From Synechococcus sp. Nb3U1 (GTDB taxonomy: Bacteria; Cyanobacteriota; Cyanobacteriia; Thermostichales; Thermostichaceae): a DNA stretch of 64,000 bases. The notes below the pieces were generated by a model, which saw only the letters and a list, made by a program, of their open reading frames with translations, was not told where the DNA came from and did not search any database. This document shows, piece after piece, positions 45,120-54,047 of the stretch (the first letter of the stretch is position 1; the number at the start of each line of letters is the position of its first letter). The DNA lies in NCBI RefSeq assembly GCF_021533835.1, contig NZ_JAKFYQ010000001.1, positions 964,079-1,028,078 of the forward strand, in the 5' to 3' direction. A program made the translations under genes and the position numbers.

Positions 45120-47420
45120 ATGAACTACCGCTGGGAGCTGCTGCCCACTCCTCCCCAATTCAGCTTGGAGCTGAGCCGCGAATATGGCAAGTATGCCGCT
45201 AAGTTACTGGCTTTGCGGGGGCTGCACACCTGGGAGCAAGTGCAGGCTTTCCTAGATCCTGACCACTACATCCCCACCCCAGCGGGATCCCTGCCGGATC
45301 TGGAGCGGGCGGTGAAGCGGCTTTTACGGGCGCTGGAGTTGGGGGAGAAGATCTGGATTTGGGGAGATTTTGATTGTGACGGTGTAACCAGCACTACTCT
45401 GTTGCTCTCGGCGCTGCGACCGCTCGGGTTTCAGGTGCAGTTCACCCTGCCGCTACGCAGTGGAGAAGGCCACGGACTGAACCGGCCACGGCTAGAACAG
45501 GTCTTGGCTCAAGGCTGCCAGGTGCTGGTGACGGTAGATTGTGGGGTGGGCAATGCCGCCGAAATCGCTATAGCCCAAGCCCAGGGGGTGGATGTGATTG
45601 TGACGGATCACCATACGCTGCCGGATCCGCTGCCAGCAGCCCATGCGGTGGTGAACCCTCTACGCTTGCCTGCCGAGCATCCGTTGCGCTTTTTGCCGGG
45701 GGTGGGGGTGGCCTACAAGTTGGCAGAAGCTCTGTATGCGGCGCTCGGGATCCCGGATGTGGAGCAGCATCTGGATTTGGTAGCGGTGGGGATCGTGGCG
45801 GATGTAGCGGTGCTGCAGCGGGAGTGTCGGTACTTGGTGCAGCGAGGCCTGCCGATTTTGGCCAATACCCAACGGTTGGGGCTGCGGGCTTTGCTGGAGC
45901 AGGAGATGAGCCGGGCCAAGCGGGAGCTTTCTGCTCAGGATATTGGCTTTCGCCTTGCTCCGAAGTTGAATGCGATCGGGCGCTTGGAGGATGCCAGCCT
46001 AGCGGTGGAGCTGTTGACCACAACGGATGGGGTGCGAGCCCAAGAGCTGGTGCAGCTTTTCATGGCCACCAACGAGGAGCGCAAACACCTCACCCAGCAG
46101 GTGGTGCAGGAGGCCAGCCAGCAGGTGGACAGTCTGGATTTGACGCAGGAGCGGGCGATTGTCTTGGCGGGATCCGGCTGGAGCCAGGGGGTGGTGGGCA
46201 TTGCGGCGGGGCGGTTGGCGGAGCAGTATGGCTGTCCGACGGTGTTGATCGCCAAGGATGAAGCTGTGGGGCGGGGCTATGGCTCGGGCCGTTCCATCCC
46301 GGGGGTGAGCTTGGTGGAGGCAATCGAGGCGGTGCGGCCGCTGCTGTTGGGGGGAGGTGGACACCCGATGGCGGCAGGGATCCAGGTGGAACTGTCCTGT
46401 CTACCGACTTTGCAACTGGCTCTGCGACGGGAATTGGCGGCTCGGGTCAGCCCGGATCAACACACCCGTGCTCTGAGCCTAGAGATTGTCATTGATCTAG
46501 CCCTGCTGGAGTCCCAAGGCCGGGATCCGGTGGCAGAATTGGACGATTTGTACCAGCAACTCCAGCTTCTACAGCCCTTTGGGCATGGCAACCCTCTCCC
46601 GACGGTAGCGCTAATGAATTTTCGCCCCAGCCGTTCCAACCCGAAAGCCTCCAAAAATGGCCAGCACCTCAGCTTTCAACTGACCGGCGCTCAGGGATCC
46701 CGTACCCTGTGGTTCTGGCGCGAGGGGGAACAACTGGCCACCCTGGCTCAGCTCCGTGCTTTGGATCTCGCCCTACACCTGGAGGCTAGCGACTGGGATC
46801 CTCACCCTTGGCAGGGGAAAGTCTTGGCGGTGCGGCCCTCCAGCGATTGGCATATTCCAGTATCCACCTCCAAAAGCCTACAGGTGGAGGATCGGCGACA
46901 AAGCTCTTCGCCCGAACTCCTGCCTGTGAGCGCTGCCAGCCGCTACGACGGGAGGATGATCCCACCTCCCTCCCCAGAGCTTCTCTTGACTCGCTGGCCT
47001 TGGCTACCGGCAGACCTGGCACAGCTGCTGCAACAGGTACAACCGCAAAAGTTGATCTTGGCAGCAACTGGCCATCGTTGGGAGCAGCTTCCCACTCAAG
47101 TCACCCGACTGATGCAACTGTGGCAATCCGGGCAACGGGATCCCCAGCACCTGTCGGAGGCAACAGGTTTGCCGACCGAGTGGCTGGTAGACCTATCTGG
47201 CTCCGACCTCTCCAGGGAGATCGTTCCCCTCCTGATGGCCTGCATTCAAGAATCCCAAGCCTTTCACCGTTGGTTAGACGAAGCTAGCCCCACAGCCATT
47301 CGCCAACTGTGTCAGCGGCTGTTGCGACCGGATCCTCCCCTGGCAACCATCGGATCAGAGCAGGGATCGGGATCCCTCTCCCAGCAACCATTCACAGGAG
47401 AGAATGGTCAAAAAACATAG
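45120..47420 (+). CDS. recJ: Single-stranded-DNA-specific exonuclease RecJ
   Basis: The 5'-3' single-strand exonuclease of recombination and mismatch repair. The DHH-family motifs are IWGDFDCDGVTST (about residue 83), VLVTVDCGVGN and VIVTDHHTLPDPLP (DHH about residue 164). The DHHA1 domain contains GRSIPGVSLVEAI and GGGGHPMAAGI. The C-terminal part contains the OB-fold region and an extension of about 180 residues seen in cyanobacterial RecJ. 766 residues. Confidence 0.93.
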   Translation: MNYRWELLPTPPQFSLELSREYGKYAAKLLALRGLHTWEQVQAFLDPDHYIPTPAGSLPDLERAVKRLLRALELGEKIWIWGDFDCDGVTSTTLLLSALRPLGFQVQFTLPLRSGEGHGLNRPRLEQVLAQGCQVLVTVDCGVGNAAEIAIAQAQGVDVIVTDHHTLPDPLPAAHAVVNPLRLPAEHPLRFLPGVGVAYKLAEALYAALGIPDVEQHLDLVAVGIVADVAVLQRECRYLVQRGLPILANTQRLGLRALLEQEMSRAKRELSAQDIGFRLAPKLNAIGRLEDASLAVELLTTTDGVRAQELVQLFMATNEERKHLTQQVVQEASQQVDSLDLTQERAIVLAGSGWSQGVVGIAAGRLAEQYGCPTVLIAKDEAVGRGYGSGRSIPGVSLVEAIEAVRPLLLGGGGHPMAAGIQVELSCLPTLQLALRRELAARVSPDQHTRALSLEIVIDLALLESQGRDPVAELDDLYQQLQLLQPFGHGNPLPTVALMNFRPSRSNPKASKNGQHLSFQLTGAQGSRTLWFWREGEQLATLAQLRALDLALHLEASDWDPHPWQGKVLAVRPSSDWHIPVSTSKSLQVEDRRQSSSPELLPVSAASRYDGRMIPPPSPELLLTRWPWLPADLAQLLQQVQPQKLILAATGHRWEQLPTQVTRLMQLWQSGQRDPQHLSEATGLPTEWLVDLSGSDLSREIVPLLMACIQESQAFHRWLDEASPTAIRQLCQRLLRPDPPLATIGSEQGSGSLSQQPFTGENGQKT

Positions 47421-47619
47421 GAAATACCCCAAAAAACCCCGGCTAACCGCTGGAACAGGGATCCCTTTTGAGTACCCTAGACACAAGCCCTAACTATGGC
47501 TTAGTTTGCATCCCAGAATAGTTCCAGAATAGCTTTGGATCCCTATGGATCAAACCCATTTTTTGGACACCCTTTTGTCGTTGTTCTCGTCAAGTACCTA
47601 GAGTCCTTTAGAGTCTTCA

Positions 47620-50600
47620 GTGATCCCGGTTCGCCTCACCCTACAAGATTTTCTCTGCTATCCTCGAGCGGTTTTGGATTTGAGTGGGATCCATACCGCC
47701 TGTATTTGTGGCCCCAATGGTGCGGGAAAATCTGCCCTCCTCGATGCCCTTACCTGGGGCATTTGGGGGCAAAGTCGAGCCAGCAACGACAGCGATTTGA
47801 TTCGCAAAGGAGCCAGCCAAACCCAAGTGGAGGTGATCTACCTCTCCCGTGGACAAACCTACCGCATCTTGCGCAGCCGCCATCTTTCCGGTCAGGGATC
47901 CCTGGAGTGGCAAATTCAAACCCTTGAAGGGAGCTGCAAAACCCGCTGGCGTACTCTAACCCGGCGCGGTATGCGCGCTACCCAGCAGGCGATCCAAAGT
48001 CAGCTCAGCCTCAACTACGACACCTTTATTCATTCCGCCTACCTGCGCCAAGGGCAAGCGGATGCCTTTACCCTGAAGCGCCCCGGCGAACGCAAGCAAA
48101 TCTTGGCGGAAATGCTGAAACTGGGGCAATACGACCCTCTAGCAGAGCGTTGTCGAGAACAGATGCGCGGGGCAAAACTAAAGGCTGATCTGCTACAGGA
48201 ACATCTGCACAAGCTCGACCAACAGCAAGCCCAAGCAGAGCAAATTCAAGCGGAATTGACCCAGTTGCAACATCAGCAAGCTTACCTGCAGCAGTTACAA
48301 ACCCAGCAGCAGCAGGAACTGCAAACCCTAGAACACCGCTGCGAACAGCGGCGCACCCTCCAGGATCGCCATCAGCACCTCACCCAACACCTGCACAAGC
48401 TCAGCGCCACCCTGCAACACACCGAGCAACAGTGGCGAACCCAGCGGCAACACGTGCTGGAACTCGAAAGTCTGCTTGCCCAGAGAGAGTCGATTCTGGC
48501 AGGCTACGAACACTATCAAATTCTGATAGCCCAAGATCGGCATCTCAACCACCTCTTCGAGCAACAGCAGCACCTGCTCGAAGAACGACAAAGGCTACAG
48601 GCCCAACAGGCCGAGCACCAGCAGCAACACCTACACACTCTCCAGCGCTTACAACAGGAACTGGCCAACCGACAAGCCCAAGCCCAGGCGGATGCCCAAC
48701 TGCTGGCAGAACAAGACCGCATTGAAACCGCGCTGCAAAACTACCACTCCGCTCAGGAGCGTCTACAGACCCTAAGCCAACACCAGCAACAGGCGGCCAC
48801 CCTGCTGGAACAACAACGACAGTATCAGGAGCAGATCCACCGGGAACAAGAGCGCCTACAGGCCCGCGCCCAACTGCTGAGGCAACAGCTACAAGCGCAA
48901 CATACCCAGGCCCAACGACAACAGCAGATCCAGCAGGCCCTGGCTGCCGGGGAAGCCAAACTGGCACAACTGGAACGGCGACGACTCTATCAGCAGCGGG
49001 TACTGGAAAAAGGACAAGAACGGCGACTGTTTGTACAGCAGCTACAAGAACGTCAACGGGCTCTCCAGCAACAGTGGCAACAGGAAGAGGAGCGATGTTG
49101 GCTACTTCAGGATCCCCTAGCTCTGGGGCAGGATTCTGCCGCCCATGTCTTGGCAGGGGTTAGTGCTGTTGTTGAACCCGAAACCGAAAGGGATCCCGAC
49201 GGTGAACCGGCCTCTGAATTTCCTCTCCCTCAGGGATCCGCCACCGAGCGCGCCAGCGGGACGGGATCGGGAGGAGCCTCTCCCTCCATCTGCCCTCTGT
49301 GTACACGCCCCCTTAGCCCCCGCTTGCGAGATGTGGTGCTGAAAAAACACCGGGATCACCAGGAGGACATTGCCGGAGAACTGTTTGTCATCCGCGAACA
49401 ACTGGCAGTTGCTGACCGAGAAATTGAACTGTTGCGGGAGGAGTACCGCCTCCTTAGCCAAGAACTAGCCACGGCAGATGAGTGCTTACAAGCCCAGGGA
49501 CGTTTGCAACAGCAATGGCAGGTAGAACAGGAGCGCCATCGGCAAATGGAGGCTTGGCAAGCGGAACTAGCCGAATTGGAACAGATCCTGGCCAACAAGT
49601 CCTACGCAGAAACCGCCCACCAGCACTTACAAACTGTTGAACAAGCCTTACAGCAGTTGGGCTACGATGACCGCGAATACGCCCTGCAACGGGGGGAAGT
49701 GGAGCGCTGGCGCTGGGCGCTAGGTCGTTCTCATGACTTGCGCAAAGCACAGGAGCGCCATCCTCACCTGAGTGAGCAGATTCGAGCCCTACAGGCACAA
49801 CTGGAAACCCTACAACAGACGGGATCCCCTACCTCAGCTGTCGCCGAACGGTTAGCCCAGATCGAGCAAGCCCTCAACCATCTCGGCTACGACGGAGTTT
49901 TGCATCAGCGCCTCAAGGCAGAACTGACCCAAGCACAAATGTGGCCCGCCCGCCTACAGGCCTTGGAACTGGCCTGTCAGGAGCTGCCGGAAGCTGAAGC
50001 CCGCAGCCAAGCTCTATCCCAACGGCTCCAGGAAAGCCGTCAACATTTTGCCCAAGTCACCCAAGAGCTAGAACAGATTCATCAACAGTTGGCGGAGTAT
50101 CCCAGTGTTTCTGAAGCTCACCGACAAGGGATCCGCCGCGCGATTCAGGAGCACCGCCAGCAACTCGACCAGGTACTTTCTCAACTGGGGGCCACCCAAC
50201 AACGGCTGGAGCAGGTGGCACAACGGGAAACGGAGCGCGTGGAGATTGAGCAACAACTGCAACAGGCCCGCCGCCAGCAACAGGTGTACCAAGAGCTGGC
50301 CAACGCCTATGGGCGCAATGGCATCCCCGCTTTAATCATCGAAAATGTGCTACCGGAACTGGAAGCCCAAGCCAACCAGATCCTGTCTCGCCTCACCCAG
50401 CACCGCCTGCACCTGCAATTCATCACCCAGCGCTCCGGGCGCCGGTCAACCAAGTTGATCGATACCCTCGATATTCTGATTGCGGATCCCCACGGCACCC
50501 GCCCCTACGAAACTTACTCCGGTGGAGAAGCCTTTCGCATCAACTTTGCTATTCGTCTGGCCCTCTCTCGCCTGCTCACCCAGCGCTCCGGATCCGATTT

Positions 50601-50802
50601 GCAAACGCTGTTGATTGATGAGGGGTTTGGATCCCAGGATGCCAGCGGACGGGCCCAACTTTTGGCCGCCATCAATGCCGTGGCCCCCGAATTTGCCTGC
50701 ATTTTGGTGATCACCCACATCCCCAGCTTGCAGGATGCCTTTTCCCATCGCATCGAGGTACACCCTTCCCCGCAGGGATCCCGTTTACAGATTCGCGGTT
50801 AA
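47620..50802 (+). CDS. sbcC: SbcC/Rad50-type DNA repair ATPase
   Basis: An SMC-like protein of 1,060 residues with SbcC nuclease-complex architecture. Walker A is GPNGAGKS (residues 31-38), then LRQGQADAFTLKRPGERK. Two long Gln/Glu-rich coiled coils flank the zinc hook ICPLCTRP (about residues 556-563). The signature is YSGGEAFRINFAIRLALSRLL and Walker B is TLLIDEGFGSQD. The start is GTG 47620, placing MIPVRLTLQDFLCY at the N-terminus. A proline/serine-rich insertion of about 50 residues lies just before the hook. The SbcD nuclease gene is not in the window. Confidence 0.93.
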   Translation: MIPVRLTLQDFLCYPRAVLDLSGIHTACICGPNGAGKSALLDALTWGIWGQSRASNDSDLIRKGASQTQVEVIYLSRGQTYRILRSRHLSGQGSLEWQIQTLEGSCKTRWRTLTRRGMRATQQAIQSQLSLNYDTFIHSAYLRQGQADAFTLKRPGERKQILAEMLKLGQYDPLAERCREQMRGAKLKADLLQEHLHKLDQQQAQAEQIQAELTQLQHQQAYLQQLQTQQQQELQTLEHRCEQRRTLQDRHQHLTQHLHKLSATLQHTEQQWRTQRQHVLELESLLAQRESILAGYEHYQILIAQDRHLNHLFEQQQHLLEERQRLQAQQAEHQQQHLHTLQRLQQELANRQAQAQADAQLLAEQDRIETALQNYHSAQERLQTLSQHQQQAATLLEQQRQYQEQIHREQERLQARAQLLRQQLQAQHTQAQRQQQIQQALAAGEAKLAQLERRRLYQQRVLEKGQERRLFVQQLQERQRALQQQWQQEEERCWLLQDPLALGQDSAAHVLAGVSAVVEPETERDPDGEPASEFPLPQGSATERASGTGSGGASPSICPLCTRPLSPRLRDVVLKKHRDHQEDIAGELFVIREQLAVADREIELLREEYRLLSQELATADECLQAQGRLQQQWQVEQERHRQMEAWQAELAELEQILANKSYAETAHQHLQTVEQALQQLGYDDREYALQRGEVERWRWALGRSHDLRKAQERHPHLSEQIRALQAQLETLQQTGSPTSAVAERLAQIEQALNHLGYDGVLHQRLKAELTQAQMWPARLQALELACQELPEAEARSQALSQRLQESRQHFAQVTQELEQIHQQLAEYPSVSEAHRQGIRRAIQEHRQQLDQVLSQLGATQQRLEQVAQRETERVEIEQQLQQARRQQQVYQELANAYGRNGIPALIIENVLPELEAQANQILSRLTQHRLHLQFITQRSGRRSTKLIDTLDILIADPHGTRPYETYSGGEAFRINFAIRLALSRLLTQRSGSDLQTLLIDEGFGSQDASGRAQLLAAINAVAPEFACILVITHIPSLQDAFSHRIEVHPSPQGSRLQIRG

Positions 50803-50884
50803 CGGGCTCGGCACCTGGTTGATGCGCTTAAAATCAGAGTCATCCTAGCGATCTTCGTTCTTTCGTTTTTTCGTAGACGACACC

Positions 50885-51481
50885 ATGTTGCGAGGGTTAG
50901 AGCAAACCTTGAGGAGCTTTGGCAGCCATCCGCTTTGGGCTGAACTGAAGCAAATGCAAACTTTGCGACAACTCTGGCCTGAAGTGGTAGGAGAGGTTGT
51001 TGCGGCTCAAACCTACCCCCTCAGCGTGCGACGGCAGGTACTCCAGGTAGCCACCTCAAACCCGGCCTGGGCGCAAAATCTAGCCTTTCAACGGCACTTG
51101 ATCCTCAAAAAACTGAACAGCCACCTTCATACTCCCCTCATCAGCGATATTCGCTTTAGCCCCGGCGCTTGGCACGAGGGATCCGGCCCAACTCCCCACC
51201 TTCATCCCGATGCAGAACTAACCGGCAAGTTTTATGGTGTTTCCCGCCTTGCCAAGCAAGATCGTCAACCCCTCCCTTCAAGATCCAAATCTTCAGAGCA
51301 ACAGCCGCCACTGGATGCCAAAACCGCCTTTGAGCGCTGGGTGCGAGTGGTGAAACAACAGCAAACGCAGCAGAATATGTTCCCCTGCCCCACCTGTCAC
51401 TGCCCTACCCCTGCCGCTGAATTGGAGCGTTGGTTTGTCTGCGGGTTTTGTCATCGGCAATCGGTACGCCCACAGCGGTGA
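50885..51481 (+). CDS. dciA: DciA-type helicase loader (DUF721) with C-terminal zinc finger
   Basis: A 198-residue protein. The N-terminal DUF721 domain (LRQLWPEVVGEVVAAQTYPL, LQVATSNPAWAQNLAFQR) is that of DciA, the ancestral replicative helicase loader of bacteria without DnaC/DnaI. The C-terminal part adds CPTCHCPTPAAELERWFVCGFC, a four-cysteine zinc finger. Cyanobacteria are known to use DciA. It follows sbcC by 82 bases on the same strand and is convergent with pxcA. Confidence 0.8.
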   Translation: MLRGLEQTLRSFGSHPLWAELKQMQTLRQLWPEVVGEVVAAQTYPLSVRRQVLQVATSNPAWAQNLAFQRHLILKKLNSHLHTPLISDIRFSPGAWHEGSGPTPHLHPDAELTGKFYGVSRLAKQDRQPLPSRSKSSEQQPPLDAKTAFERWVRVVKQQQTQQNMFPCPTCHCPTPAAELERWFVCGFCHRQSVRPQR

Positions 51482-51516
51482 GCTTGGGCTCCCTAAAGCA
51501 TTCCCAATTGATCGGG

Positions 51517-52902
51517 TTAATCGTTCATGGCGCGATAGGTAGCTACCGAAGAGGGCGATACCCGATTCAAATAGCGGAAGATCCAGTACTTAAACACTGT
51601 ATCCAGGAAAACTGGGAAAGTTGCAATAAATCCATAGATCAAATCTCGGTTTTCCGGCACCCCTAAGTGAGTGGCTAAATTGCTCAGGAGTACCTCCCAG
51701 CCATGAGGGGAGTGGTAACCCACAAACACATCCGTAAAGAGAATGATAATAAAAGCCTTGGCACTGTCACTCAGGCCATAGATAAGGCGATCCAAAAAGG
51801 ATTTGAGCACTTCGATTTCTTCTCGCCCAATGAAAATGAGCCAGCCAAACACCATCAGCGACAACAGATCAGCCAGGATGTTTTTCAGACCCTCTGAGTT
51901 CTTACGGCTGTATTTCTGTAACAGTTCTTCTGCTTTGGCAGAAAGCTGATCTTCAGCTTCTAAGTCCAGTTCTGGAGATTGATGGTGCAGGACTCGCTCA
52001 AATTCAATTCTCTCCTTAAAAAACTCGAATTCTGACAGAGCTTTTTCCTGAAATTCAGTGCTGAGGGTGATAGCAGTGGGATCCTGGTATTGGAGGTGAT
52101 CGACCAATGGCCCAAATAGAAAGTTTTTCGACAGAATTTGTGTCAGCAAAGGCAAGATCGCCAGTAACAACAAAAACCGTACCGACACCAACGTGCGGGT
52201 GCGGGCGTTGCGGTAATCACGAACCAGTTCTTCTTCGGCTTGAGAACTCAGCTCACGGCGGATCTGGCTAGCGGTGCGCAGAATGGAGCGGGGCAGGATC
52301 CCCATTTTGGAAGCAACAGGGGCGTTGCCATTACTTGGACTTGCTTTGACTAATTCGTCAGAGGAACTGGGTTGGGTCGGGTCAGGTTGTTTTGGCTGCT
52401 CGGAAGGCTGAGGCGGGGCAGAGATGGATTTGGGTTTGCCGGGGGAACGTTTGTAGCGGGAGGTCACCTGGTCGATAAACTGCAATTTTTCCAGAATAGA
52501 AGGATCCTGGCTTTGGCGACCGTTTTCAGGACTTTTGCCGTTGCTCTCGGGGGCGCTTGTGTTGGGGGGATGGAGTTCTTTGTCCTGATCTTGGGCATCT
52601 TGGACAGAAGAGGTGGTGGTGCCGCTTCCATTTCGATTGGGATCCGGCAGGCGCGAAAAGGTGCTACTGGCTCGAAATTCCGCTAGGCGCAGCTCAATCT
52701 GGCTGAGTTGTTGTCGCAGTTGAATTTGAAAGTAGCGACTGACATTTTGGCCATATTCCCCATCACCACCGATGGATCCCCCGTGGAAGTGTTGATCTTC
52801 GATGGCTTTGATGCGAAGGGCGGCCTCGTAGGCTTGCTCAAGAGAGCGCAGGGGCGTATTTGAGATCCATTGGCCTAGTCTGCTAAAGACGGACTCTCCC
52901 AT
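51517..52902 (-). CDS. pxcA: Proton extrusion protein PxcA (CemA family)
   Basis: 461 residues. The C-terminal half is the CemA/PxcA membrane domain with several hydrophobic segments (VRFLLLLAILPLLTQIL, LADLLSLMVFGWLIFIG, AFIIILFTDVFVGYHSP) and GVPENRDLIYGFIATFPVFLDTVFKYW, given by its key DLIYGFIATFPV. Cyanobacterial PxcA supports light-driven proton release and indirectly bicarbonate uptake. The N-terminal 200 residues are soluble and charged, with a proline/serine-rich linker. Confidence 0.9.
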   Translation of the reverse strand: MGESVFSRLGQWISNTPLRSLEQAYEAALRIKAIEDQHFHGGSIGGDGEYGQNVSRYFQIQLRQQLSQIELRLAEFRASSTFSRLPDPNRNGSGTTTSSVQDAQDQDKELHPPNTSAPESNGKSPENGRQSQDPSILEKLQFIDQVTSRYKRSPGKPKSISAPPQPSEQPKQPDPTQPSSSDELVKASPSNGNAPVASKMGILPRSILRTASQIRRELSSQAEEELVRDYRNARTRTLVSVRFLLLLAILPLLTQILSKNFLFGPLVDHLQYQDPTAITLSTEFQEKALSEFEFFKERIEFERVLHHQSPELDLEAEDQLSAKAEELLQKYSRKNSEGLKNILADLLSLMVFGWLIFIGREEIEVLKSFLDRLIYGLSDSAKAFIIILFTDVFVGYHSPHGWEVLLSNLATHLGVPENRDLIYGFIATFPVFLDTVFKYWIFRYLNRVSPSSVATYRAMND

Positions 52903-53057
52903 TGCCTATTCCTGTGGCGCTTCCCCTACGGGCCGATCCACCCACCTTTCTTGACTATTGTAACGACTTCTTTGGGCCTGAGCAGGGATCCCCATCCAGA
53001 AGGGCCTCAGTCCAAGCAGATCCTGCCCTGTCAGGTTGAGAAAGGTTCTCTCTGGGT

Positions 53058-53444
53058 CTAGTTGGGTAAGAGCCAGTTCAAATAGGCAGCAATCTGGCGA
53101 GGCAGTTGGGCGGCGTTGAAGGGCTTAGAGATCAACCCAGCTACGTTCAAGTCGGAATAGTTGGCTTGGTCGGAGCCTCTTACTTTGGCGGTGAGCAAAA
53201 TTACTGGAATTTGTTCAGTTTGCGGATCCTCCTGTAGCTTTCGCAGCGTTTCTAAGCCATTCATACCCGGCATCATCACATCCAGCAAAATGACATCGGG
53301 CTGCTCAGTGAGGGCGATGCGGATCCCGGCTGGGCCGTCGTAGGCCACCAAAACCTGCCAATTTACGAAGGCCGTGATCGTAATTTGAACCATGCGGACA
53401 ATATCCGGTTCATCGTCGATCAAGAGGACTCGTTTTGAGCACAT
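53058..53444 (-). CDS. Stand-alone response regulator (CheY-like)
   Basis: A 128-residue receiver domain with Asp10-Asp11, phosphoacceptor Asp55 in ILLDVMMPGMNG and Lys107 in ISKPF. It has no output domain. It is the last gene of the chemotaxis-like cluster and probably receives phosphate from the PAS histidine kinase or CheA upstream on the same strand. Confidence 0.9.
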   Translation of the reverse strand: MCSKRVLLIDDEPDIVRMVQITITAFVNWQVLVAYDGPAGIRIALTEQPDVILLDVMMPGMNGLETLRKLQEDPQTEQIPVILLTAKVRGSDQANYSDLNVAGLISKPFNAAQLPRQIAAYLNWLLPN

Positions 53445-53551
53445 AGGTAGACTGTCTAGAGTGCATTAGGCTACACCACTTCAGCCCAAGAATCAGGCTT
53501 CAGTACAGAGTAACTCTTAAAGACGCTTGAAAGGACACTCTTTCCCAAAGA

Positions 53552-53950
53552 CTAGCTTTGTCTTGGCTCTATCTGCTCATTATCCAAAAGGGTAAAGATT
53601 TGCTGTCTAAATTCAGAAGGGCTAATGCGGCTTTTGGTATAGATATACCGGGTTGTGGGTTGAAGCTGTTGCAGTTCTTGCTCAGAAAGGTCTCGAGCTG
53701 TGTACACCACCAAGATGGGTAGTGTCGGGCTTTTCAAGCCATTCAGCCAGGCCACCAGTTGAAAACCATCTCTGTGGGGTAAACCCAGATCAAGAATGAC
53801 CAAGTCTGGTAACTGCTGCTGACAGGAGGCAATAGCAGAGACAATAGACTGAGTCGTCTCAATCTGGAGGTTATTCCGCTGGAGCAGTAAGGCCAAAACC
53901 CGGAGTAAGTCAGGATCGTCTTCAATAATCAGGAGAGTTTGAGTATGCAA
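53552..53950 (-). CDS. Stand-alone response regulator
   Basis: A 132-residue receiver with EDD at residues 10-12, phosphoacceptor Asp54 in VILDLGLPHRDG and Lys106 in YTKSR. It has no output domain. It lies 97 bases downstream of the PAS kinase and is the likely direct partner of that kinase. Confidence 0.88.
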   Translation of the reverse strand: MHTQTLLIIEDDPDLLRVLALLLQRNNLQIETTQSIVSAIASCQQQLPDLVILDLGLPHRDGFQLVAWLNGLKSPTLPILVVYTARDLSEQELQQLQPTTRYIYTKSRISPSEFRQQIFTLLDNEQIEPRQS

Positions 53951-54047
53951 GAGAAAACCACCCTAAGAGCGAGTATCCGTATGCATGTATTATAAATTAC
54001 TCAGTCTGCCTCTAAGGAGAGGGAAATTACAGAGAAATTATGATTCA

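Noticed and set aside
45539-46261. 240-codon Gly/Ala-rich frame inside recJ
   Set aside because: It is a shifted frame of the GC-rich recJ DHH region and has no independent support.
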